Of a stretch of 64,000 nucleotides of DNA, positions 49,329 through 56,743 are shown one piece after another. Both the position numbers and the translations under genes were made by a program. The DNA is taken from the NCBI RefSeq assembly GCF_000150955.2, contig NC_011683.1, positions 186,001 to 250,000 of the forward strand. The letters run 5' to 3'. Within the stretch, counting starts at the first letter, position 1. Each line of letters starts with the position of its first letter. The notes under the pieces were generated by a model that saw nothing but the letters and a program-made list of their open reading frames with translations, was not told the origin of the DNA and did not search any database. This DNA comes from Phaeodactylum tricornutum CCAP 1055/1 (Eukaryota; Bacillariophyta; Bacillariophyceae; Surirellales; Neidiaceae).

Positions 49329-51518
49329 CTACGTATCTCGTTCACGCCAATACCAAGAACACAGCTCTGAAATAAGCATCATAAAGTCGAAGGCAACGGA
49401 CGCGTCGAAATGCACGCCTCGACAGCCCGTACGGCGGACCACGGACGCTGCGTCGCTGCAGGTGACAAGTTGTTGCAACAATGTTTTCGACATTCTGTAG
49501 GGCGCCTTCAACAAGACGGGCGTGATAGTCGACGCGTGGGTGGCAAGGATTTGAAGGTATCCAACTTGACGGCGCAATTCGAGAAATGAAGGGGCCTTGG
49601 GATTCTGCGGTGATGGTGTTTGCGCCGTTGCAATATTAGGTCGCGACCTATGGGTTTTCAACTCAGTCGAGACCGTTCCGTGTTGCAGACCAAACGCCTT
49701 CCAGCGTCGCCAACTGACAAAGTTTGGCGGTGGTGGGATTCTCGCCGCGTCGCAAGCTTCGACCAATCCCCCTACTTCGAGTATTTCGTCCATCATATCT
49801 AGCGCATCCGTGACGGCCGCATCGGCATGCACGCTGGCACGTTTGGTCAACATCCCCATCCGTTTCTGCCACAAGGGCGGGAGTGGCAAAAACTCGGCAA
49901 TACAAGATACTAACGGAGCGGGCAGCTGCATGGTACGGACTAGTGCTTGTGTACTGCTACCCCGGAGTATATACGGGATTTCTCCCGTCTCTAACACAAG
50001 ACCAATACCATGTATACTCACTTCCACATCTTTTTCCATTTTGACACTCGCACGATCTTGTTGGAGCAAATGCCAAATCTTCATCATCTCGTACCTCCGT
50101 CGAGTATGTTCCTGCGATTGCATCAAGTATACTTGAACGGTCGAATCCAGAATATTTACCAAGTCTTTTGACTTTCGACGTATTGCCACATCTCGCGCCG
50201 TATGTCCTTTGGCATCCTTGATATACAATTCGCAACCCGCAGCGACCAGTGTCTGGACAGCTTGTAATTTGTTACGCTTGCAACTCATTAAGAGGGCGGT
50301 AGAGTCTTGATTGGTAACGGCGTTCAGATCAGCCCCGGCATCGATCAGCGTTTGACAAATCTCTGCGTGTCCCCGTTGCGCCGCGAGCATGAGGGCCGTC
50401 GTTTGAACGCGATTCCGCCGGTTCACATCAGCGCCGTAGTTGTGCACCAGCAAGTTTACGACAGCATGGTGTCCTTCTTGTGCAGCGCGCATGAGCGGCG
50501 TCGTCCGGTTGAGATTCGACATTTCGACGAGACTTTGGCCGCCCACCTGTAGTAAGTGGGCCACGACCTTTTCGTGACCAAAGTGTGCGGCCTGCAATAC
50601 AGGGGAAGTACCGTTTAGTGATGTGGCTGACGGCGACGCTCCGCCTTGGACGAGTGCTTGGACAACCGGAAGGTTACCTTTCTGCGAGGCGAGCATGAGC
50701 GGTGTGACTCCCTTAGCGTTGGCCAAGTCGACGGCGGCTCCGTAACGGAGTAGGTCCCAAACGGCTTCCGTTACGTTGCGCCGAATTGCCACGTGCAAGG
50801 CTGAATCCCATTCTTTCCCAAACACCACGGCTTTGGGGATGAATGCTCCGGAAACGGTAGGATGCATGTTGTGTGGGGCCTCGGCGGGCACGGGATGTGC
50901 GTCCGAGGGCGACGCGACCTCCGCATCCATCGCCCGATCGACCAACGCGTCGTTCGGTGACAAAGAAGGTCCCCCCGATACTGGTAAATACAGCGATAGT
51001 GGACCAGTGGTACTGGAACGATCCCGGCTCGTCGATGGCGAGTCCGCTACGGATGTCAACCGGTGCTGTGCGGCGTGCGCCGCGTGTAGATCCACTGACG
51101 GTGACCGGTACCATTCGGGACGTGGTTGGTAGCGCAGCGTTCCGCCGGGTTCCAAATAATCGGTCAATTTGGATGCCAGCGCGCGTTCCGTTTCCTTCCG
51201 GGCAGTATAGACAACCGGATGACTACGACGGTTGGATTCCAGTAACGGACTCCTCGGACCTACGGGGCGCGCTACTGTACACGAGGGTGGAATGTCGGGG
51301 GTGCTTTCTTCATCGTCTAGCTGCTCCCTAACATCTTTGATAGTAGCACCGCATGATGATTTGTCGTGCTGGTCACTGCAGTGGTGCTTTGACTGCCGTG
51401 GTTGGTGGTGTTCACTGATGCGCGTCGCCGCGACATCTGTCGTGACCGACGGCGAGCAGAAAAGGAGGCGAGCCTCCACCGCAACCTGATCACGGGAACG
51501 CTTGCTGCTGGCGGACAT
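49329..51518 (-). CDS. ankyrin-repeat protein
   Basis: A 729-residue protein from the ATG at 51518 (MSASSKRSRD); an in-frame ATG at 51596 would add 26 residues. The first 230 residues are Ser/Pro/His-rich and disordered. About six to seven ankyrin repeats follow (roughly 235-455): DSALHVAIRRNVTEAVWDLL, GVTPLMLASQKGNLPVVQAL, GTSPVLQAAHFGHEKVVAHL, RTTPLMRAAQEGHHAVVNLL, TTALMLAAQRGHAEICQTL, and a weaker pair. The C-terminal 250 residues are helical, with a short LPAPLVSCIAEFLPLPPLWQKR segment reminiscent of the end of an ankyrin/SOCS-like motif, but not assigned. No membrane span. Likely a protein-interaction scaffold; partners unknown. Confidence 0.75.
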   Translation of the reverse strand: MSASSKRSRDQVAVEARLLFCSPSVTTDVAATRISEHHQPRQSKHHCSDQHDKSSCGATIKDVREQLDDEESTPDIPPSCTVARPVGPRSPLLESNRRSHPVVYTARKETERALASKLTDYLEPGGTLRYQPRPEWYRSPSVDLHAAHAAQHRLTSVADSPSTSRDRSSTTGPLSLYLPVSGGPSLSPNDALVDRAMDAEVASPSDAHPVPAEAPHNMHPTVSGAFIPKAVVFGKEWDSALHVAIRRNVTEAVWDLLRYGAAVDLANAKGVTPLMLASQKGNLPVVQALVQGGASPSATSLNGTSPVLQAAHFGHEKVVAHLLQVGGQSLVEMSNLNRTTPLMRAAQEGHHAVVNLLVHNYGADVNRRNRVQTTALMLAAQRGHAEICQTLIDAGADLNAVTNQDSTALLMSCKRNKLQAVQTLVAAGCELYIKDAKGHTARDVAIRRKSKDLVNILDSTVQVYLMQSQEHTRRRYEMMKIWHLLQQDRASVKMEKDVEVSIHGIGLVLETGEIPYILRGSSTQALVRTMQLPAPLVSCIAEFLPLPPLWQKRMGMLTKRASVHADAAVTDALDMMDEILEVGGLVEACDAARIPPPPNFVSWRRWKAFGLQHGTVSTELKTHRSRPNIATAQTPSPQNPKAPSFLELRRQVGYLQILATHASTITPVLLKAPYRMSKTLLQQLVTCSDAASVVRRTGCRGVHFDASVAFDFMMLISELCSWYWRERDT

Positions 51519-52022
51519 GCCGTGTCTCTGGTGGAGAGAAGAAGAAGCGAAGTTACTGTCTATTTCTAGTAGTAGTCGTACTCTCTTTGCATACAAAAGG
51601 TACTCTCTCTACTCTGGCGTCTTCCCTCCGGCTCTTTCGTGAGTAATTCTGGAACCCCAAGGCTGTTTCCCGGTTTGCTTCGGTTTCGTTCATTGCACTT
51701 TTGTGTCGCACTGGTTGGGTGTGACCAACGCTGACTCGTGCGCCTTGGTGGAGCGTAGAAGGTGTGTGCGTATGCTTACGGTGGGTGACGTAGATTTCCC
51801 TAGTCGGAAATGTCGTCGATGGAACAGAGTGACTCAAATCAGAACTGTTACTTATTAGAATGTTCCGTGTGCTGACGTCATTGTCCGAAATTGATTTTGT
51901 GGATTTGTGAAATCAGGTCTTCCGAAACCCTTCTCACCCCACTCACTGTCACTCACATTACAAGAGGGCTACACACACTGAGCACGACGGTTTGTCAACA
52001 TGGTGCCATTGGGGTCGTTTCG
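51519..52022. promoter_or_regulatory. divergent intergenic region with CRE palindrome
   Basis: Spacer between the ankyrin gene and the DUF2358-like gene. A perfect TGACGTCA is at 51873-51880, 150 bp before the ATG at 52023. The stretch is partly open in both flanking frames. Confidence 0.35.
51873..51880. promoter_or_regulatory. CRE-like palindrome TGACGTCA
   Basis: Perfect palindrome 150 bp upstream of a plastid-type gene start. Third intergenic copy in the window; CO2/cAMP response is inference from diatom promoters with this site. Confidence 0.35.
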
Positions 52023-53408
52023 ATGGTGCTGTGTTTTTTTATTCTTCTTCTTCGGTGGGTACCAGCGCTTCTATGGACGTACGGAAGTGTGCACGCGTGG
52101 TCACCGCCCGTCACGGCCGCTGTGGATCACGTGTCGCGGCGTGAGTGGTTGGGGTTCCTCGTGAGCACCGTGGCCGTCGATACACCGATAGACGACACCG
52201 GTCTAGCAAAGGATGCATCCATCCCACCAACTACGTTGGTTTCTTCTCAGGAATTACCAATCATGCTCCGTGATTATACCAAACTCGTCCCACTTGGTCC
52301 ACCAGAAGCCAAGCTCCGGAACGAATACAGCCCTGATGTCGCCGACCGTCTCACAAACATGGACAAGGGGCCCATCGACGCACTCGCGCAAAAACTCACG
52401 AACGATTTAGCAAACGGCGCGACGGGTCGGGGTAGTTACATTGTCACGGGCGATTTAAATCCACGCATCTTTCGAGACGACTGTGTCTTTCAGGATCCCA
52501 CCAACCGCGTCGCGTCGCTCCGGCAGTATCGTCAGGCCTTGACTATATTGTTCGATCCGGAACGGTCCGTGGTGGAAGTACTGGAACCGGTCCGTCGGAT
52601 CGTGAGTGACACGGATGACGGCAGTATACGACTGCGAGGACGCTTTCGCCAACGTGGTTATCTCCAGTTCCTGCCGTGGCAGCCGTACGTCACGGCCTAC
52701 GAATCCACCATCACCTACCGGATTGATCCAGACACGGGTCGGATTGCCGAACAATCCCAAACTTGGACGAAATCTGCCAATCGGGCCTTGCGGGAATCGT
52801 TCACTCCCTCATGGAATGGGTCGCCGCCAGCATCGTCACAATTGCCCACATCGGACGAACCTGAACCGGTTCGAGCATTGTTCCGTAGGGTCAACGGCCG
52901 TCGACCATACGAGTACAGTGACGAAGAACGTGTCGAAATAGCGGATCTGGTGCGGAAAATCGTAGCGGAAAACGCATCGGAGCGACAAAGGTACCAGTGG
53001 TCCGAGGATGCACTAGTGGGACGCTGGATTTTGGTCTATCTTGAACCCGGTCCGGAAGGCAGCGGCGTCGATCGGCGCGTTCCGTTTCCCGAATTCCCTT
53101 GGAACGACAGTTACCAAATCTTTGCGCGAAACACGGTAACCAACGTGGGCGAAATATGGGGTCCGTCTTTGTACGCGACCGTGTCTGGAAGCTTGAGCGA
53201 GCAAGACGTGGGCAGTCGAACCATGCCAAAACGCTTTACTACAAGCATTCACGGCGGTCAGATATGTTGGAAAGAGGTCAGACCATGTGTGCCCCTTCCC
53301 ATTCAAGGGGAAGGCGTCTTCCAATTGGAGTATATAGGACCGCGACTGCGAATCTTGCAAAACTTGAACGGTGGTGGAGCGCGTGGGGTTCAAATTCGTT
53401 TGCCGTAA
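52023..53408 (+). CDS. plastid-type protein with DUF2358-like and fibrillin-like regions
   Basis: A 461-residue protein from the ATG at 52023, which starts a signal peptide (VLCFFILLLRWVPALLWTYG) ending SVHA|WSPP, an A|W plastid-import site; the open frame begins 44 codons earlier but lacks this feature. The middle (about 110-260) has the DUF2358 pattern, a SnoaL/NTF2-like fold: YIVTGDLNPRIFRDDCVFQDP, then RLRGRFRQRGYLQFLPWQPY and a final strand IAEQSQTW. The C-terminal part (about 320-461) begins VGRWILVYLEPGPEGSGVDRR and resembles the plastid lipid-associated (PAP/fibrillin) pattern LxGxWxLxY, ending RLRILQNLNGGGARGVQIRLP. DUF2358 proteins occur in plastids and cyanobacteria without a settled role. 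Lipid association at thylakoids is inference. Confidence 0.65.
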   Translation: MVLCFFILLLRWVPALLWTYGSVHAWSPPVTAAVDHVSRREWLGFLVSTVAVDTPIDDTGLAKDASIPPTTLVSSQELPIMLRDYTKLVPLGPPEAKLRNEYSPDVADRLTNMDKGPIDALAQKLTNDLANGATGRGSYIVTGDLNPRIFRDDCVFQDPTNRVASLRQYRQALTILFDPERSVVEVLEPVRRIVSDTDDGSIRLRGRFRQRGYLQFLPWQPYVTAYESTITYRIDPDTGRIAEQSQTWTKSANRALRESFTPSWNGSPPASSQLPTSDEPEPVRALFRRVNGRRPYEYSDEERVEIADLVRKIVAENASERQRYQWSEDALVGRWILVYLEPGPEGSGVDRRVPFPEFPWNDSYQIFARNTVTNVGEIWGPSLYATVSGSLSEQDVGSRTMPKRFTTSIHGGQICWKEVRPCVPLPIQGEGVFQLEYIGPRLRILQNLNGGGARGVQIRLP

Positions 53409-53510
53409 AAATTGTACTGGCAACAATGGGAATGGCAAACCAAGATGTGCAAGATAGTTCTAAAGTGTGCTAGCAGATTAAAAAATCCTGCAAGCATTGT
53501 TCCTTTTGAG

Positions 53511-54590
53511 CTACGGTTTAATCTCTTTTTCGATAATCTCGGCCTCGATAATTTTGCCGCTGTCTGAGCTGCGCTTCGTACCGCCGGAGAAGAATTGTGA
53601 TGGGCGTCTTAAAGCGACCTGAATAACCTGACCTGCCGCTTGAATTTCCAATTTTTGTATCTTGCCGTTTATCGCAATCAAACGGCCCATTACTGATCCG
53701 CGCGGTCCGCTTACGGGAAAGCCCAGCTCTACATGGGAACTGGTTTGTCCGTTAATAGACGTCGAGCTCGAGCTTTGTGAAAAAGCGCTTCCCACGGTAA
53801 CTGGCTGTCCCAGAACATTCTCAACTTCCTCGTTGCCAGTAATATATGATCGAGCTTCATCGAGCAAGGCTTCCACGACTTCCTGCTGATCCGCTATCGT
53901 TTTCGACAACTTTGACATGACACTCGACATGATTGGTCCCACGATACCTCCCAGCATACGAATGGGAAGAGGAGCATCTTTGAAAATTTCTTTTAAACTT
54001 CCCCTGACTTGCTTCTCGATGCGTTTGTTCTCCATCGCCGCCTCTTTCTCCTTGGCGGATTGAAACCACGATGAGGGCAACACAGACTTTGCCACATCTT
54101 TGACTTTCGAGCCGGCTGATTTCGCCTTACGTTTGACTTTATTTAAGATATCGTCTACCCCGCTACGATTTGCCACATCTTTGACTGTCGAGCCGGCTGA
54201 TTTCGCCTTGCTTTTGACTTTGTTCAAAATTCCGTCTACCCTGCTACGATCTGCCACATCTTTGACTTTCGAACCGGCTGATTTCGCCGTCTTTTTGACT
54301 TTATTTAAGATATCGTCTACCCTACTGCTATCCCGTTGACTACCGTAAAGTCGCAAAGACGTAGGCTGCTGCCAACTTTTTTTTGGTAGGACAGGCACAG
54401 GGGTGGTGGGGACGATGCGACCCGTCTGTAAGGGTCTTTGCGAACCATTTGTACCCACAACAAAGGCGTTTACAGTCGCACTGCCCGTCGTAGCCGAAAA
54501 CGCGGCCGCTGCCGTCAACCAACTCCCGTAGCTTCGTGTTCGGGTTCGAACGAGAGAACTACGATTCTGTATCTTGACCATTCTTAGCAT
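53511..54590 (-). CDS. plastid-type protein with three 27-residue LEA-like repeats
   Basis: A 359-residue protein. The N-terminus (about 1-45) is long, with a hydrophobic stretch LTAAAAFSATTGSATVNAF|VVG, an A|F plastid-type site, then Ser/Pro-rich residues. Residues about 86-166 are three tandem 27-residue repeats of pattern SRVDDILNKVKxxAKSAGS-KVKDVADR: amphipathic, Lys/Asp/Ala-rich, like late-embryogenesis-abundant or apolipoprotein-like helices. The rest (about 170-340) is a conserved-looking region: LKEIFKDAPLPIRMLGGIVG, VEALLDEARSYITGNEEVEN, LGQPVTVGSAFSQSSSSTSI, and SGPRGSVMGRLIAINGKIQK, which resembles an unnamed plastid family whose sequences I cannot name with certainty. The repeats suggest membrane or stress protection. 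Start at 54590; the second Met at 54581 is an alternative. Confidence 0.6.
   Translation of the reverse strand: MLRMVKIQNRSSLVRTRTRSYGSWLTAAAAFSATTGSATVNAFVVGTNGSQRPLQTGRIVPTTPVPVLPKKSWQQPTSLRLYGSQRDSSRVDDILNKVKKTAKSAGSKVKDVADRSRVDGILNKVKSKAKSAGSTVKDVANRSGVDDILNKVKRKAKSAGSKVKDVAKSVLPSSWFQSAKEKEAAMENKRIEKQVRGSLKEIFKDAPLPIRMLGGIVGPIMSSVMSKLSKTIADQQEVVEALLDEARSYITGNEEVENVLGQPVTVGSAFSQSSSSTSINGQTSSHVELGFPVSGPRGSVMGRLIAINGKIQKLEIQAAGQVIQVALRRPSQFFSGGTKRSSDSGKIIEAEIIEKEIKP
54091..54333 (-). repeat. three 81-bp tandem repeats inside a gene
   Basis: The block starting GCCACATCTTTGACT recurs at 54091, 54172 and 54253, a period of 81 bp (27 codons). The copies differ by only a few bases each, so the expansion is fairly recent, and the period keeps the frame. 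Confidence 0.9.
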
Positions 54591-54965
54591 GATCTTGTGC
54601 GCAAGAAGTGAAGTTTATGATGCAGCTATTTCGCTCTGAGGCAATGCGATGATTTTGTGTGTCACACAAAGCAACTGTAAACGACGTACGCCGTACGACA
54701 AGGCAGAAGTTTGAGGATGCATTCGCAAAAAGCAAACGATCGAGCCAATCAAAGTTGTAGGATTGGATCTCGCACCCGGAGTTATCCTTCGCGAAGGATG
54801 TCTTCAAAACAACACATAGTTTACAATGATTTAGTCTCTGCCCGTATCGTTTACTGGAGCGACCGACCAAGGTAGAGATTCAGGTCCTACCGTGAGCAAA
54901 AGAAAAGTATATGTCAAAGCTAAGATAAGAGGTATTAGACTAGCAGGAAACGTAGCCATCAACGA
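54591..54965. other. intergenic between two leftward genes
   Basis: 375 bp holding the 5' region of the repeat protein and the 3' flank of the Ttd14-like gene. CAACTGTAAACG at about 54671 is a weak match to the recurring motif. No gene. Confidence 0.35.
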
Positions 54966-56183
54966 CTACATGCCACAACCGTTTATAAGCGACAGGCTGA
55001 ATGCCCCGTATTTCTCCTCATCCGGTTTGCTATTGAGCAGTATTCTGTTTACGTCAATGAATGGTGGTAAGTCCACCTTTTCCTTGGACGCTTCGACTTG
55101 CGCGTGCAGAATACATATGTCCGAGACTGGCTCTTCGTAAATGTGTATCACAAAGCTCTGTTGCTTGTAAATGAAACTAATTCGCTTTTGACGAACCACG
55201 TGTCGTTCTGGACACCGTGTCATGTAAAATGCAGCATACTCACGTTGACTGATTATACGCTTCTGTTCGATAACTTCTTCTTCGAAACGTTGAACCGTCG
55301 TGAGCTGATAGACACTACCCAACAAGTTATTGTCCGCGTCTACGTTGCTGCGGCGACGAACAAAGGCATAATCGTACTTTTGGCCAGTTTGTTGTACGTA
55401 AACCTTTTCCACTTCGAAGGTTTGATGATCAATATCGGGCGGGAATGAATAGGTGTCTGGCATGGATTTTAGTAAGAACTTGGCCGATCGTCGCTTGAGA
55501 TTAGATGGTAGACCGACCAGATTACTAATCACATCAATCAAGCGGTTCATTTTGCCTTCAAAGTCAGTCGCGTTGTCAAGCACGTACAGATGAGGATGTC
55601 CTACCCATGCCTTCTGAGTCCTGCGATCCACTTCGATCGCTTCTTCCACATTTTCGGTGCGCACTTTGTTATTGTCCAACGTGTAGGCGTGTTCCGCGCC
55701 GTCTGCTGCCGTAACGAGATGGAAAATAGCGTCGTAGCGATTATCGCGCAACTGCACAACATCCGTGTCGCGTTCCTGCATAACCTTTTGGAACTCTTCC
55801 TTAGTCACGTACACCGTACCATCCATCGATCCTCGGTCGCATAGGATGATGCCAGGTTTCCCACGCGCTTTCAAAACTCGAGCTACATTGTCTTCTAGAT
55901 TAAGTTGCACATCCAGCACAGTACTTTGGATGATCCGTCCCATTCCGGGTGTCGAGAAGAAATCTACCGACATCCCGTTAGACATCAACAATGTGTAGGC
56001 TTCGGGACAGGTAATCACTTCGAATCCTCGTTCGCGCAAAAAGTTGAAAACTCGAGCAAGAGCCGTTGTTTTACCTCCGCAAGGACCTCCCGTCATGACA
56101 AACTTGTACAGAGGGGCTTTACCTGGTGAAGAAAGGTTTCGTTCGGCTTCCGTCAAGCTCTCATTGTTATCTGTGTGACTCAT
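54966..56183 (-). CDS. Ttd14-like ATP/GTP-binding (AAA_28) protein with CYTH-like C-terminus
   Basis: A 405-residue soluble protein. A P-loop is at about 31-40 (MTGGPCGGKTTALARVF); further AAA_28/dNK-like blocks are FEVITCPEAYTLLMSNG, IILCDRGSMDGTVYVTKEEF, YDAIFHLVTAADGAEHAYTL, ENVEEAIEVDRRTQKAWVGH and HLYVLDNATDFEGKMNRLI. The C-terminal half (about 245-395) is beta-rich: EVEKVYVQQTGQKYDYAFVRRR, QREYAAFYM, RISFIYKQQSFVIHIYEEP, consistent with a CYTH/triphosphate-tunnel-like fold. This two-part layout is that of TRPL translocation defect protein 14, which in Drosophila binds GTP and phosphatidylinositol 3-phosphate and guides channel trafficking. In protists its role is unknown. The TTTACTGTTAA motif is 201 bp upstream. 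Confidence 0.75.
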   Translation of the reverse strand: MSHTDNNESLTEAERNLSSPGKAPLYKFVMTGGPCGGKTTALARVFNFLRERGFEVITCPEAYTLLMSNGMSVDFFSTPGMGRIIQSTVLDVQLNLEDNVARVLKARGKPGIILCDRGSMDGTVYVTKEEFQKVMQERDTDVVQLRDNRYDAIFHLVTAADGAEHAYTLDNNKVRTENVEEAIEVDRRTQKAWVGHPHLYVLDNATDFEGKMNRLIDVISNLVGLPSNLKRRSAKFLLKSMPDTYSFPPDIDHQTFEVEKVYVQQTGQKYDYAFVRRRSNVDADNNLLGSVYQLTTVQRFEEEVIEQKRIISQREYAAFYMTRCPERHVVRQKRISFIYKQQSFVIHIYEEPVSDICILHAQVEASKEKVDLPPFIDVNRILLNSKPDEEKYGAFSLSLINGCGM

Positions 56184-56743
56184 GTTTGGTTAATAGCTGT
56201 GAAAATTGCGCCTATACCGCGCACTAGCGCGTCGAAAAGGGATGAATATGGACACAATGGGACGACACAGGTGGCGTGAGCATCAAATTGACTAACTGCA
56301 AATACCGAGCCAACAAGCATGGACTCACTTTCAAGCGAAATACATCGAATCAGAACGCGAGCGAAAAATCCATAAAACTCTGTTTTACTGTTAACGTCAG
56401 AAAAGAAAATCAAGTTTTTCGTAGCTTTCCAATTTGACCGTTTTCCAGCGTGACTATTGACTGTGAAGTTACAGTTAATACCTCTAAATTCGGTGATAAG
56501 ATGTCAAGGACTCTACGGGTCGACACAATCCAGCCAAAGAAATTCAAAAAAAGATTGGCCGGATTGGGATTTTTCGGCAATCTCAACCGAGATGTTTTCT
56601 GATTGTGAAGTTATCATTTCCGATTAAATGTCATCTGTAAAGTCTCCCCAAGGAGACACCAACGCTAGTGTGCATAATCGCATGCATGCTTTTCGCAACG
56701 AACAATCTTTCGTTACTGCGATAGAATCCAAATGAAAAATGGA
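56184..56743. promoter_or_regulatory. intergenic, 5' region of the Ttd14-like gene
   Basis: 560 bp holding two of the recurring motifs close together: TTTACTGTTAA at 56384-56394 and TGACTGTGA at 56458-56466, directly followed by GTTACAGTTAA. This is the densest cluster of the ACTGT-core motif in the window. No gene. Confidence 0.45.

Noticed and set aside
51519-51596. Ankyrin protein start at 51596
   Set aside because: The downstream ATG at 51518 gives the more typical Ser/Lys/Arg start; the upstream one would use a stretch that looks like leader sequence. Not decisive.
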